From Verrucomicrobiia bacterium (GTDB lineage Bacteria; Verrucomicrobiota; Verrucomicrobiia; Verrucomicrobiales; DEV007): a DNA stretch of 63,550 nt. The stretch is from NCBI GenBank assembly GCA_020439995.1, contig JAGROY010000079.1:1-63550 (forward strand), given 5' to 3'. Position 1 is the stretch's first letter. Every line of letters begins with the position of its first letter. The translations under genes and the position numbers were made by a program. Under the pieces are notes generated by a model. That model was not told where the DNA came from. It worked only from the letters and a program-made list of their open reading frames with translations, and did no database searches. Positions 46,780 to 56,194 of this stretch are shown one piece after another.

Positions 46780-47780
46780 GCGCGCCCGCACCATCCATGT
46801 TCACTCCAGCCGCCAAGGCGATGGCGCAGAAACTCGGCCTCACGATGGGGCGCGCCAATCTGGAAGAATTCGCTGACACATTGATGGAATTGGCCGAAGC
46901 AGACCCTGACATTGTCGCCGTCACCAGTGATTCGCGGGGATCCGGGAAACTCGCACCCTTTGGCAAAGAACTGCCGAAGCAGATTGTAGAAGTGGGGATC
47001 GCCGAACAGAATCTGGTGGGTATCGCGGCCGGGCTTGCGGCTTGTGGGAAGAAGCCTTTCGCTGTTTCACCAGGATGCTTTCTCACCGCGCGCTCACTGG
47101 AGCAGATCAAGAATGATATTTGTTACTCGGACGTTCCGGCAGCACTTGTCGGCATCAGTTCCGGCGTTAGCTATGGCGCTCTCGGCACCACGCATCACTC
47201 GCTGCATGACCTCGCCGTCCTCCGCGCGATCAACAATCTCACGATCACCGTTCCGGCCGACAACTTCGAAACCCGCGAAGCCATCCGCGCCGCAGCGCTG
47301 GCCACACGCCCGGTCTTCGTCCGCTTCGGCAAAGCTGCAATGTATGGATTGCACAGACCCGACACCCAATTCGAAATCGGCAAAGCGATCACGGTCCACG
47401 AAGGCACTGACATTGCCATCATCGCCACCGGCGAAACGGTAATCCACGCTCTACTCGCTGCCGGTGAATTGGAATCGCAGGGCATTTCCTGCCGCGTGTT
47501 GAGCGTCCACACGATCAAGCCGCTCGATGCCGAAGCCATCCTCCGCACAGGGCGTGAGTGCGGTGCGATCATCACCGTCGAAGAACACCTTGTTCATGGC
47601 GGCCTCGGCGAAGCATGTGCAAGCACTCTCCTGCAAGGCGGCGAGGCAAAGCCATTCCGCATCGTCGGCATCCCGGATGAGGAAACAGTTACCGGCGCTC
47701 AAGCCGACATTTTTCGCCACTACGGAATCTCGATGGAAGGACTCACATCCACGGCCCTCGATTTACTTCAGCGCGCATGA
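46776..47780 (+). CDS. Transketolase-like, C-terminal (pyrimidine) subunit
   Basis: 334 aa. The catalytic Glu of the pyrimidine domain lies in VEVGIAEQNLVGIAAG. FGAL-type TTHHSLHDLAVLRAINN and the C-terminal transketolase domain (GTDIAIIATGETVIHALLAA, VEEHLVHGGLGEA) are complete. ATGA overlaps on both sides (46776-46779 and 47777-47780) imply coupled synthesis with the N-subunit and the kinase. About 40 residues at the N-terminus precede the domain. Also resembles DXP-synthase C-termini, but the context favours transketolase. Confidence 0.93.
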   Translation: MSAPAPSMFTPAAKAMAQKLGLTMGRANLEEFADTLMELAEADPDIVAVTSDSRGSGKLAPFGKELPKQIVEVGIAEQNLVGIAAGLAACGKKPFAVSPGCFLTARSLEQIKNDICYSDVPAALVGISSGVSYGALGTTHHSLHDLAVLRAINNLTITVPADNFETREAIRAAALATRPVFVRFGKAAMYGLHRPDTQFEIGKAITVHEGTDIAIIATGETVIHALLAAGELESQGISCRVLSVHTIKPLDAEAILRTGRECGAIITVEEHLVHGGLGEACASTLLQGGEAKPFRIVGIPDEETVTGAQADIFRHYGISMEGLTSTALDLLQRA

Positions 47781-49249
47781 ACTACATTCTTGCCATCGAT
47801 CAAAGCACTTCCGGCACCAAGGCATTGCTCTACGACGCCAACGGCCACTGCCACGATCGCGAGTCGAAGGAGCACCGGCAAATCTACCCCCAACCGGGCT
47901 GGGTGGAGCACGATCTCGATGAGATCTGGAACAACCTGCTCGCGATCGTCACCGCGCTGATCGGCCGTCATCCTGACAAAACACTCAAGTGCGTCAGCAT
48001 CACCAATCAGCGTGAAACCATCTGCTTATTTGAACGAGGCAGCGGGCGGCCACTACACAACGCCATCGTCTGGCAGTGCCGCCGCGGATCGGAAATCTGC
48101 CGAAATCTCGAAGAAGCAGGTCACGGAGCACGGGTCACGGAATTGACAGGCCTGCGCTTGGACACCTATTTCTCAGCATCGAAGTTAAAGTGGCTGATCG
48201 CACAGGACGCCGGATTAGAAGCGAAACTCGAAAGTGGCGAAGCGATCATTGGCACCATCGACTCCTATCTCGTCCATCGGCTGACAGAAGGCCAGATCTT
48301 TGCCACCGACCACACCAACGCCAGTCGCACCCTGCTTTACGACATCGGCAACCTCTGCTGGGACGAGTCGCTGTGCGAACTCTTCGATGTGCCGATCGCG
48401 GCCCTGCCAGAAGTGCGCGAAAGCAGCGCTCGCTTTGGCGAAACGACGTTCGAGGGCCACTTGCCAGAGCCTGTGCCAATCTTCGGCGTCATGGGTGATT
48501 CACAGGCGTCACTCTTCGCGCAACGCTGCTACGAACCGGGCACAGCAAAAATCACTTTCGGCACCGGCTCGTCAGTACTGCTCAACATTGGCGAGGCGCT
48601 GCGCTTCTCGGAGAGCGGATCGGTTTCGACGATCGCGTGGGTATGGCAAGGCCGCCCGACGTATTCATTTGAGGGCATCATCAACTACTCTGCCGCCTCC
48701 ATCGCCTGGCTGAAGGATCAACTGGGCATGCTCCAGTCCTCGGCCGAGGCCGGCCCGCTCGCAGCAGCCGTTCCGGACAATGGCGGCGTCTATTTGATCC
48801 CCGCCTTCGCGGGCCTGAGCGCTCCTCATTGGAAACCGAACGCCCGCGCCGCCATCGTCGGCCTCACAGCCCATTCAACACGCAATCACATCGTGCGCGC
48901 TGCGGAAGAATCGATCGCCTATCAATTGCACGATGTCCTGCAAATGATGAATCACGATGCCAGCGTGAGCTTGCAGACCATCCATGCCGACGGTGGCCCC
49001 ACCCGCGATGCTTTCCTGATGCAGTTCACTGCAGACTTGCTGCGAATCGAACTGCAAGTCGCAGTGGTGCCGGACTGTTCCGCACTTGGTGCAGCGATGG
49101 CAGGCATGTTAGGCTGCGGAATGCGCGACACCCTTGATGAACTGGCCACCCTGCCCCGCGAAACCAGCACCTATTACCCAAGAATGGACACCGCCACTGT
49201 GCAAGATCTGATCGATGGTTGGAACGATGCGGTGCCACGCGTCTTTTAA
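47777..49249 (+). CDS. FGGY-family carbohydrate kinase, glycerol-kinase-like
   Basis: 490 aa. ATP-dependent sugar or polyol kinase. DQSTSGTKALLYD (phosphate loop), ITNQRETICLFE, NAIVWQCRRG, catalytic Asp in GDSQASLF, GTGSSVLLNIG and DGGPTRDAFLMQF match the family, closest by pattern to GlpK. The first loop reads DQSTSG instead of DQGTTSSR of true glycerol kinases, so another substrate is likely. Operon position predicts phosphorylation of the ketose made by the FucI-like isomerase. It is 38 bp upstream of the ABC transporter genes. Confidence 0.93.
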   Translation: MNYILAIDQSTSGTKALLYDANGHCHDRESKEHRQIYPQPGWVEHDLDEIWNNLLAIVTALIGRHPDKTLKCVSITNQRETICLFERGSGRPLHNAIVWQCRRGSEICRNLEEAGHGARVTELTGLRLDTYFSASKLKWLIAQDAGLEAKLESGEAIIGTIDSYLVHRLTEGQIFATDHTNASRTLLYDIGNLCWDESLCELFDVPIAALPEVRESSARFGETTFEGHLPEPVPIFGVMGDSQASLFAQRCYEPGTAKITFGTGSSVLLNIGEALRFSESGSVSTIAWVWQGRPTYSFEGIINYSAASIAWLKDQLGMLQSSAEAGPLAAAVPDNGGVYLIPAFAGLSAPHWKPNARAAIVGLTAHSTRNHIVRAAEESIAYQLHDVLQMMNHDASVSLQTIHADGGPTRDAFLMQFTADLLRIELQVAVVPDCSALGAAMAGMLGCGMRDTLDELATLPRETSTYYPRMDTATVQDLIDGWNDAVPRVF

Positions 49250-49287
49250 GCAGCTGAATTCAACTGAACCTTAAACCGAAACCCTGT

Positions 49288-50265
49288 ATGAAAAAGCTCA
49301 TCAAATGGATCGCGGCCGTCGCGATGACTGCGGCTCTCACCAGCGGACTAACCTCCTGCAGCAAGTCTGACACCGACACCTCATCCACATCCGGGGATGG
49401 TGGGGATGCCAAAGTAGCCGTCGTCATCTCCACACTGAACAATCCGTGGTTCGTCGTACTGGCCGAAACAGCTCGCGACCATGCTCAAGAACTCGGATAC
49501 GAGGCAACGATCTTTGATTCGCAAAACGACCCAGCTACAGAAGCCTCTCACTACGAGAATATCATCTCTTCCGGCTACAAGGCGATTCTCTTCAATCCGA
49601 CAGACGCCGATGGCTCGATCGCCAATGTACGCAAGGCCAAGGAAGCAGGTATCCCGGTCTTTTGCATGGACCGCGAGATCAACGCAACCGATGCTGCCAC
49701 TTCACAGATCCTGTCGGACAACTACTCCGGCTGCGTCGCACTCGGTCAGTATTTTGTGAAACAGGTCGGCGACACTGGCACCTATGTCGAACTGCTAGGC
49801 CTCGTGGGCGACAACAACACCTGGAACCGCTCAAAGGGATTTCACAGCGTGGTCGATCGCTACCCTGGCCTGAAAATGGTCGCCCAGCAGAGCGCGGACT
49901 TTGACCGGGCCAAGGCACTTGAAGTGCTTGAGTCCATCCTTCAGGCCAATCCTGACATTGATGCCGTATTCTGCGGCAACGACGCCATGGCCATGGGAGC
50001 GTATCAGGCTCTGGTTTCAGCTGGCAAGGCGGACAAAGTGAAAGTGTTCGGGTTTGATGGCGCGGACGATGTCGTCAAACTGATTGCGGAGGGCAAGATC
50101 GTCGCGACCGGTATGCAATTTCCAAAAGTGATGGCGCAGACCGCAGCCGAAAGCGCAGACAAATACATCAAAGGTGAGCGCGAATTCCCGCAAAAGACAC
50201 CCGTCGCCGTGGAACTCGTTAACAGGGACAACGTCGAAGATTTCGGTGACTACGGCCGCAAATAG
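49288..50265 (+). CDS. Ribose-type ABC transporter substrate-binding lipoprotein
   Basis: 325 aa. Lipoprotein signal ending GLTSC (Cys24), then a Ser/Thr/Asp linker and a periplasmic-binding-protein type I fold: [52 protein letters not shown]. The Arg in MDRE and Asn/Asp in the NNPWF and GNDAM loops are the usual pentose contacts of RbsB relatives. Held at the outer face of the inner membrane. Delivers sugar to the permease (52756) and ATPase (50920). Confidence 0.93.
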   Translation: MKKLIKWIAAVAMTAALTSGLTSCSKSDTDTSSTSGDGGDAKVAVVISTLNNPWFVVLAETARDHAQELGYEATIFDSQNDPATEASHYENIISSGYKAILFNPTDADGSIANVRKAKEAGIPVFCMDREINATDAATSQILSDNYSGCVALGQYFVKQVGDTGTYVELLGLVGDNNTWNRSKGFHSVVDRYPGLKMVAQQSADFDRAKALEVLESILQANPDIDAVFCGNDAMAMGAYQALVSAGKADKVKVFGFDGADDVVKLIAEGKIVATGMQFPKVMAQTAAESADKYIKGEREFPQKTPVAVELVNRDNVEDFGDYGRK

Positions 50266-50275
50266 GACTGTCCGT

Positions 50276-50923
50276 ATGTCGACATCCGAACCAACGCTCA
50301 AGTCGAGACTGCTCCGCTGGTGCGGCGGCATGGCTGGCGTCTGCGTTCTGCTCTATTTGCTGCCGCTCTTCAATATCGTCCCGCTCAAGGAAGCGCGCAA
50401 GCAATCCGCGGCAGCGGCATTCAATGCCGCGTCGTACGTCAAAACATTTTGGAACGACAAGCTGACAAAGGGGGGGCCGAAAGCTGTCGACGCAGGCGAA
50501 CTCATCGACGCATTTAACAAAGACCGTGGCGATGCAGCAGAGCGCTACGGTCATCGCCTCGGCCTCAGCAGCAGTGCGTCCTTCTTCGTCTCAGGGAGCG
50601 GTAGCATCAGCTCAGTGGACAAAGGCACGATCGAGATCACGCTCAAAGAGGGCGGCACCGTCACCATCGACACTGGCCCGGTCTTCGGCAATGCCATCCG
50701 CGACGGATCAGGACTGCTGGACGTCAGCAAGTTCCCCAATTCGCAGGATTTCAACGCGCTTTCGTCCGAGATCAACCGCCGCGTGGAAGAGAGCGTCTTC
50801 CCATCGATCAGAGAGAAAGCGACCGTCGGCGCATCCGTTCGTTTCGTCGGTGGCGTGGAAATCACTGATTCGGACACGATTCCACCGCTCAATCTCGTAC
50901 CGGTAGTCATCGATTTCCCATGA
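50276..50923 (+). CDS. DUF2291 family exported protein, sugar-transporter associated
   Basis: 215 aa from ATG 50276. One N-terminal TM or uncleaved signal (CGGMAGVCVLLYLLPLFNIV), then NAASYVKTFWNDKL, a small beta domain and a C-terminal PPLNLVPVVIDFP. DUF2291 members are predicted periplasmic proteins found in ribose-type ABC operons; function unknown. Here it lies between the binding protein and the ATPase, 10 bp after the former and with an ATGA overlap to the latter, so it is probably a transporter accessory or capture factor. Confidence 0.8.
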   Translation: MSTSEPTLKSRLLRWCGGMAGVCVLLYLLPLFNIVPLKEARKQSAAAAFNAASYVKTFWNDKLTKGGPKAVDAGELIDAFNKDRGDAAERYGHRLGLSSSASFFVSGSGSISSVDKGTIEITLKEGGTVTIDTGPVFGNAIRDGSGLLDVSKFPNSQDFNALSSEINRRVEESVFPSIREKATVGASVRFVGGVEITDSDTIPPLNLVPVVIDFP

Positions 50924-52467
50924 GCGCGCACGGCGAAATTATTCTGGAGGCAAAAGGAATCTCCAAAACCTTCCCTGGCGTAAAGGCGCTGGATGATGTT
51001 AGCCTTACTCTGCGCTGCGGACACTTAACCGCATTGTTAGGAGAAAACGGCGCGGGAAAATCAACACTCATGAGCATCATCGCGGGCGTGTTCCCTCCGG
51101 ATTCTGGAGAAGTGATACTGGCGGGCACGCCTGGAAGCTTCTCCAATCCACGCGAAGCACATGAAGCCGGGATCGCTATGATTTTTCAAGAGCTGAATCT
51201 CGTGTCGAACCTGACAGTAGCCGAGAATATATTCCTCGGTCGCGAGCCCATGAACCGATTCGGCTTCATCGATACAGCGACGATGAACCGGCATGCTGCC
51301 GCATTGTTAGAGCGTCTCGATCTCGCAGTGGATCCAGCAACGTCACTCGGCAGCCTGCGCGTCGGACAACAGCAGATCGTTGAAATCGCCAAGGCCATTT
51401 CTACCGATGCGCGCGTCCTGATCATGGACGAACCCACATCTGCTATCACCGAGCATGAAATCGAAGTCTTGTTCGGCATCATCGGGAATCTTAAACGCCG
51501 GGGAGTCGCAATCGCCTACATCACGCACAAACTGGAGGAACTGACCCGCATCGGTGACGATGCCGTAGTCATGCGGGACGGTCGAATCGTCGGGGCTGCT
51601 CCGCTCAAAGATCTGACTCACAGTACTATCGTTAACATGATGGTCGGACGTGAGACGAAAAAGATCTCCCACCGGGCGAGCACAGCGCCTGGAAGCGAGG
51701 CACTGCGGGTGGAAAATATCTCTCTCAATCACCCAGATCGCCCGGGCGATTTCCTCCTTCGTGACATCAATTTCGATGTCCGACGTGGCGAAGTGCTGGG
51801 AATCTTCGGCCTGATGGGTGCCGGGCGAACGGAACTGCTCGAAGTAATCTTCGGCCTACACCCGGCCAGCGCGACTGGCTCCATTCACATCGATGGCCAG
51901 CCGGCCACGATCAAATCGCCGACCGATGCCATCGAACTCGGGCTCGCACTCGCGCCCGAAGACAGAAAACGCGAAGGCCTCGTCCTGGGAATGTCAGTGG
52001 CCGAGAACGCCAGTCTGGCCTGCCTTCCCCGCCTGGAGCGCTTCGGCTTTCTCAACGAAGCAGCCGAACGCCAGCTGGTAGGAGCAGCCATTGACCGCTT
52101 CCGTGTGAAGACACCCTCGCAAAAGCAGATGATTCGCAACCTGAGCGGCGGCAATCAACAGAAAGTGATCCTCGGAAAATGGCTCGCCACCGAGCCTGCC
52201 GTCCTCCTGCTTGATGAACCCACCCGTGGCATTGACGTCAACGCCAAAGGCGAAATTTACACACTTATCGAAGAACTGGTCACCGATGGACTGGCTGTCA
52301 TTGTGGTATCGTCCGAGTTGCCTGAAATCCTGACACTCTCTGACCACATCATCGTCCTCTGCGAAGGCCGGAAGACCGCAGAATTCGACAGGAAGAACGC
52401 AGATGAAGAATCCATAATGAACGCCGCTCTCCCGAAGGAAGCGAGCAAAATGATTAAGGCAAAATAA
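50920..52467 (+). CDS. Ribose-type ABC transporter ATP-binding protein (RbsA-like)
   Basis: 515 aa with two ATPase domains. First: Walker A GENGAGKST (41-49), Q-loop, LRVGQQQIVEIAKA and DEPTSAIT. Second: degenerate Walker A GLMGAGRTE (~297), signature LSGGNQQKV (~407), Walker B LLLDEPTRGID. This pattern of one canonical and one degenerate site is normal for the CUT2 family. The last codons (KMIKAK) lie inside a 25-bp palindromic element that begins at 52445, so the C-terminus was shaped by that insertion. Confidence 0.95.
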   Translation: MSAHGEIILEAKGISKTFPGVKALDDVSLTLRCGHLTALLGENGAGKSTLMSIIAGVFPPDSGEVILAGTPGSFSNPREAHEAGIAMIFQELNLVSNLTVAENIFLGREPMNRFGFIDTATMNRHAAALLERLDLAVDPATSLGSLRVGQQQIVEIAKAISTDARVLIMDEPTSAITEHEIEVLFGIIGNLKRRGVAIAYITHKLEELTRIGDDAVVMRDGRIVGAAPLKDLTHSTIVNMMVGRETKKISHRASTAPGSEALRVENISLNHPDRPGDFLLRDINFDVRRGEVLGIFGLMGAGRTELLEVIFGLHPASATGSIHIDGQPATIKSPTDAIELGLALAPEDRKREGLVLGMSVAENASLACLPRLERFGFLNEAAERQLVGAAIDRFRVKTPSQKQMIRNLSGGNQQKVILGKWLATEPAVLLLDEPTRGIDVNAKGEIYTLIEELVTDGLAVIVVSSELPEILTLSDHIIVLCEGRKTAEFDRKNADEESIMNAALPKEASKMIKAK

Positions 52468-52510
52468 TTCAATAACTTCGCTCAAAATCATTTTGCCTCA
52501 ATCATTTTGC
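52445..52510. repeat. Long palindrome of two GGCAAAATGATT units per arm, at the end of the ATPase gene
   Basis: Left arm 52445-52469 and right arm 52486-52510 are 25-bp inverted repeats with two mismatches; both mismatches would be G-U pairs in a minus-strand transcript. Each arm contains two copies of the unit GGCAAAATNATT joined by an A/G change. The loop is 16 bases. Related partial copies occur at 52721-52746 and 53741-53822. Confidence 0.85.
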
Positions 52511-52527
52511 CAATCCCCCACCCAACC

Positions 52528-52662
52528 ATGCCATTTAGCCATAGCATCGACATAGAGCCGATCGCGGAAGACGAGTTCCGGAGCAAAGGAGATATCAAGT
52601 TTCCAGGCACACCTCGAACGTCTACTCAGCCACACTCGGTTACGCGCGATGCACTGGATTAA
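52528..52662 (+). CDS. Possible 44-aa small ORF between ATPase and permease genes
   Basis: ATG 52528 opens a frame of 44 codons (MPFSHSIDIEPIAEDEFRSK...) to TAA 52660-52662. No family, TM or motif. Its leader (CATTTTGCCTCAATCATTTT, CCCACCCAACCATGCC) closely matches the leader just before the permease ATG at 52756, so the start region appears duplicated. It could be a real small peptide or a by-product of element insertion. Confidence 0.25.
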   Translation: MPFSHSIDIEPIAEDEFRSKGDIKFPGTPRTSTQPHSVTRDALD

Positions 52663-52720
52663 TCTAAACAAGCATCAGGTGACAGTTCGCACACTAACGA
52701 ACTGGCAATTCAAAAATCGA

Positions 52721-52746
52721 ACCATTTTGCCTGAATCGTTTTTTCC
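52721..52746. repeat. Partial GGCAAAATGATT element before the permease gene
   Basis: CCATTTTGCCTGAATCGTTT matches the right arm of the palindrome at 52486-52510 with few changes. It ends 10 bases before the permease start codon. Confidence 0.6.
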
Positions 52747-52755
52747 ACCCCAGCC

Positions 52756-53715
52756 ATGCCACCTCGCTTTGCAAAATTCCAATCACTGATCGCCCTCGTC
52801 CTGATGGTCGTGGCGATGACGCTGCTGTCGGACAAGTTTCTTACACCGGACAACGGCTGGAACATTCTCCGTCAGATCTCAGTTAATCTGTGCCTCTCTA
52901 TAGGGATGACTCTCATCATCCTCTCTGGCGGGATCGATCTCTCGGTCGGTGCCATTCTCGCACTGGCGGGTGCCGTCGCCGCTGGAGTCTTAAAGAACGG
53001 GGTGGCCATTCCAATGTTTGACGCCTTGCTTCAGTTTACCGTCTTCGGGGCGATTGTGTGTGGCATTGGCGTTGGCTTAATTCTCGGGTGGTTCAACGGG
53101 TTTGTCGTCACACGGTTCAACATACCGCCATTTGTGGCTACACTGGGAATGTTCAGCATCGCTCGCGGCATGACCATGCTCTGGACGGGAGGCTTCCCGA
53201 TCACCGGACTGGGCGCAGGATTCGGCTATCCGGGCACCGGAGTCTTGCTGGGCGTTCCTATGCCAGTCTGGATCTCAGTGGTTCTTGTCGCCGCGTTCGT
53301 CATCATTACACGCAAGACGCGATTTGGCCGCTACCTCTATGCCGTCGGTGGAAATGAACGCGCCGCGCTGCTTACGGGCCTTCGGGTAAACCACATCAAG
53401 ACCTGGGTTTACACGCTAGGCGGCGGACTCGCAGGCGTTGCAGGCTTGATAGTGACATCGCGACTCGATTCCGCTCAACCCAACGCTGGCCTCGGATACG
53501 AGCTCGACTCCATTGCTGCCGTGGTTATTGGCGGCACGTCGCTCTCAGGAGGCCGGGGAACCGTCCTGGGAACCGTGTTAGGATGCCTCATCATTGGGGT
53601 CTTAAACAACGGACTCTTTCTGCTCAACGTCTCTCCGTTCTGGCAACAGATCATCAAAGGCTTCGTCATCCTGTCCGCAGTGGCAATCGACAAAATGAAC
53701 ACGAACAAACCGTAG
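52756..53715 (+). CDS. Ribose-type ABC transporter permease (RbsC-like)
   Basis: 319 aa, about eight to ten TM helices. CUT2 permease features: GMTLIILSGGIDLSVGAILA near the N-terminus, FNIPPFVATLGMFSIARGM, GGNERAALLTGLRVNHIKTW (coupling loop) and GGTSLSGGRGTVLGTVLG. Forms the membrane channel with the ATPase. Unusually, it is separated from the ATPase gene by 288 bp containing palindromic elements, while all other genes of the operon are tightly packed. Confidence 0.95.
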   Translation: MPPRFAKFQSLIALVLMVVAMTLLSDKFLTPDNGWNILRQISVNLCLSIGMTLIILSGGIDLSVGAILALAGAVAAGVLKNGVAIPMFDALLQFTVFGAIVCGIGVGLILGWFNGFVVTRFNIPPFVATLGMFSIARGMTMLWTGGFPITGLGAGFGYPGTGVLLGVPMPVWISVVLVAAFVIITRKTRFGRYLYAVGGNERAALLTGLRVNHIKTWVYTLGGGLAGVAGLIVTSRLDSAQPNAGLGYELDSIAAVVIGGTSLSGGRGTVLGTVLGCLIIGVLNNGLFLLNVSPFWQQIIKGFVILSAVAIDKMNTNKP

Positions 53716-53740
53716 AAGCGAAGCACTTGAACAACGACAT

Positions 53741-53822
53741 GGCAAAATAATTGAGGCAACAGCATTGAAGCACAGAAGAGGCAGGTTTGGCCCTGCAATT
53801 GTTTTACTCGATCATTTTGTCC
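53741..53822. repeat. Degenerate GGCAAAATGATT palindrome after the permease gene
   Basis: Left arm GGCAAAATAATTGAGGCAA (53741-53759) and right arm ending GATCATTTTGTCC (53810-53822) are imperfect inverted repeats of the same unit as at 52445. It lies between the permease and DUF1593 genes, 22 bases before the latter's ATG. Confidence 0.6.
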
Positions 53823-53844
53823 AACCCACATACCCAAACCCCAA

Positions 53845-55263
53845 ATGAAGAACCTAGTTAGATGCCTGCTACTGATCATTCTGAATTGTAGCACCGCCGT
53901 CGCCAAGGAACGCGTCCTCGTTCTCACCGACATTGAAAACGAACCCGACGACGCGCAGTCTCTCGTTCGCTTCCTTACCTACGCGAACAACTTCGACATC
54001 GAAGGTCTCGTCGCCACCACCTCGAGGCATCAGATGACGAAAACGTCCGCATGGCGGATTCGGGAAATCGTCGAGGCCTACGGAAAAGTGCAGGCAAATC
54101 TGCTGCTCCATGAGCCTGGATACCCGACTGCCGACTACCTGCGGTCCGTTATCCGCGAAGGACGCCCTGACTTTGGAATGAACGCTGTAGGTGAAGGCAA
54201 CGATTCCACCGGTTCCGAACTGCTCATTGCTGCGGTCGATCGCGACGATCCCCGGCCTCTCTGGGTCCCTGTCTGGGGCGGCCCTAACGTTCTTGCCCAG
54301 GCACTCTGGAAAGTACAAAGCACTCGCTCGCCGGAAGCACTGGCAAAATTCGTGTCCAAACTCCGCGTTTACACCATCTCCGACCAGGACGACAGCGGCC
54401 CGTGGATTCGCAAGACATTTCCCGACCTGTTCTACATCGCCAGCCCCGGCATTCACCCGGGCGGTGCCTACCACTTTGCAACCTGGAGCGGAATCAGCGG
54501 CGATAATTTTCACGCCCGCTTTACCGGTTCCGACTTCAGCCTCGTCAGCAATGAGTGGCTTGACCGAAACATCCGCCACAACAAAGGCCCACTCGGCGCG
54601 CAGCACCCGCACACCGAATTCCTCATGGAAGGTGACACGCCAAGCTTCCTCGGACTCGTCATCAATGGCCTCAACACTCCCGAACATCCCGACTGGGGCG
54701 GATGGGGTGGCCGCTACGAATTTTACACGCCACGCATGCAGAAGTTTTTTCAGGAACCTGAGACCCGCCCATTCTGGTCGAACGCGGTCGATGAGGTTAT
54801 GGGGCACGATGGCAATTGGCACACCAGCAATCACGCCACCATCTGGCGGTGGCGCTCGGCCTACCAGAATGATTTTGCCGCACGCATCGACTGGACAACC
54901 AAGCCCTATAATCAAGCGAATCACCCGCCCGCCGTGAAGCTCGCCCACCCGGCCGAATTCTCCGCCAGACGCGGTGACACGATCCACCTCAGTGCTGAGG
55001 GCACAACGGATCCCGATGGCGATGCCGTCTCCTATGTATGGTTCTACTATGGGGAAGCGGGAACGTTCACGACTTCCAGCGGCAGCACTGGCCAACCCAT
55101 TGCGATCAAGAATTTCGACCAGCGAGAAGCATCCTTCGCAGTCCCCGACGGACGAGTCATGCCGCCCGGAACAGGCACCCTTCATATCATCCTCGCGGTT
55201 ACTGACCACGGTAGCCCACGGCTCACTCGCTATCAGCGTGTGATTGTTAGCGTTGCCGATTAG
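53845..55263 (+). CDS. Exported DUF1593 nucleoside-hydrolase-like protein with C-terminal beta domain
   Basis: 472 aa with signal peptide ([13 protein letters not shown]). The N-terminal domain is of the inosine-uridine-hydrolase-like fold: [19 protein letters not shown] carries the aspartate cluster typical of that fold's calcium site, and [13 protein letters not shown] follows. The C-terminal ~120 residues form a PKD/Ig-like domain ([13 protein letters not shown] type). Family members often carry cellulose-binding annotation and are secreted by plant-polysaccharide degraders. Downstream of the sugar transporter, it may release the transported sugar from a glycoside, an inference from position only. 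Confidence 0.88.
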   Translation: MKNLVRCLLLIILNCSTAVAKERVLVLTDIENEPDDAQSLVRFLTYANNFDIEGLVATTSRHQMTKTSAWRIREIVEAYGKVQANLLLHEPGYPTADYLRSVIREGRPDFGMNAVGEGNDSTGSELLIAAVDRDDPRPLWVPVWGGPNVLAQALWKVQSTRSPEALAKFVSKLRVYTISDQDDSGPWIRKTFPDLFYIASPGIHPGGAYHFATWSGISGDNFHARFTGSDFSLVSNEWLDRNIRHNKGPLGAQHPHTEFLMEGDTPSFLGLVINGLNTPEHPDWGGWGGRYEFYTPRMQKFFQEPETRPFWSNAVDEVMGHDGNWHTSNHATIWRWRSAYQNDFAARIDWTTKPYNQANHPPAVKLAHPAEFSARRGDTIHLSAEGTTDPDGDAVSYVWFYYGEAGTFTTSSGSTGQPIAIKNFDQREASFAVPDGRVMPPGTGTLHIILAVTDHGSPRLTRYQRVIVSVAD

Positions 55264-55639
55264 GCTGAAGTTAAACGCTTGGGAATAAAGTTAACTCATT
55301 GCAATTCAACGGATTAAAAAATGCAGATTTTGACTCGCACCGCCTCCTGCACCCAGGAAGCGACTCCGCTGCACCAGCAGTTCGAAATCACCGCATCCAC
55401 TCCGCACGGCAGCACCTCCCATCACCTTCCATCACCTCCCAAATGTTCAAACCGTAGCGCTTGCTTCGCAACTTGGACGTGTTTGCCGATCAACCGGCGC
55501 CCAGAGTCGCTTGCGAACCGATATCCAAGTTTCCGACCTGGTTCAAATTGACAACTTGTACATGCTTCCGTGTCAGAAACGCAGCCAGCGGTGAATTGCC
55601 TCATTGATTACTCATTGGAAAAGCTCTAGAGAGAGCGTC
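55264..55639. other. Intergenic stretch with no recognised gene
   Basis: About 375 bp. Short open frames have biased, non-protein-like composition. A pair of inverted AACTTGGA/TCCAAGTT octamers about 60 bases apart (around 55470 and 55530) is the only structure seen. Confidence 0.5.
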
Positions 55640-56002
55640 ATGTCCTTGATCTTCTACAAAATTCTCCACCTCACTGGCGTCATTTTCTTGTTCCTCGGCC
55701 TCGCTTCAGTTCTGATGCCCAAAGACACGCCGAACCGCAAGATCGGCCTCATTTTTCATGGTCTCGGACTCGTGCTTCTCCTCGTCGCCGGGTTCGGGCT
55801 GATCGCCAAACTACAGCTCGGATTTCCCTGGTGGGTTGTGGCGAAGCTGGTGCTATGGCTGGCCTTCGGCACCATGCCCTTGATCGGCAAACGTGGCTTA
55901 CTTCCAGTGCCTGTCGCATGGCTACTCGCAGCCATCTGCGGGACAGCAGCAGTATGGCTAGGAGTTACCCATGGCGGAACGATAGGTGCCGCGCTTCCCT
56001 AG
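55640..56002 (+). CDS. Small membrane protein, four predicted TM helices
   Basis: 120 aa from ATG 55640 (MSLIFYKILHLTGVIFLFLG). Four hydrophobic segments: ~5-25, 35-58, 62-82 and 88-112. The HLTG and FHGLG motifs with conserved histidines in helices one and two recall small SirB/haem-type membrane proteins, but no family is certain. Stands alone between the DUF1593 gene and the SGNH hydrolase; a preceding in-frame ATG at 55604 is not preferred. Confidence 0.75.
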   Translation: MSLIFYKILHLTGVIFLFLGLASVLMPKDTPNRKIGLIFHGLGLVLLLVAGFGLIAKLQLGFPWWVVAKLVLWLAFGTMPLIGKRGLLPVPVAWLLAAICGTAAVWLGVTHGGTIGAALP

Positions 56003-56194
56003 CCCTTGGTCCGAGTCTGCCCTGGGCTGTAGGTGTCAATCTCTTCTAGATCGAGCTGTGCCAGGCCGTCGCTTTCTTGTTCAACGGCAAGCTCAGGCCG
56101 TAGTGATGGATGATCGACTCCTTTCCCGTTCAAACTTCTACGCTACGTCGAAAAGTTCGTGCCTCTGGCGGGTCAGTGCTGTTACCCTGCCTGA

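Noticed and set aside
53869..55209. Long antisense frame (446 aa) across the DUF1593 gene
   Set aside because: It mirrors the codon bias of a well supported gene with signal peptide and family motifs; the antisense product has no recognisable domain.
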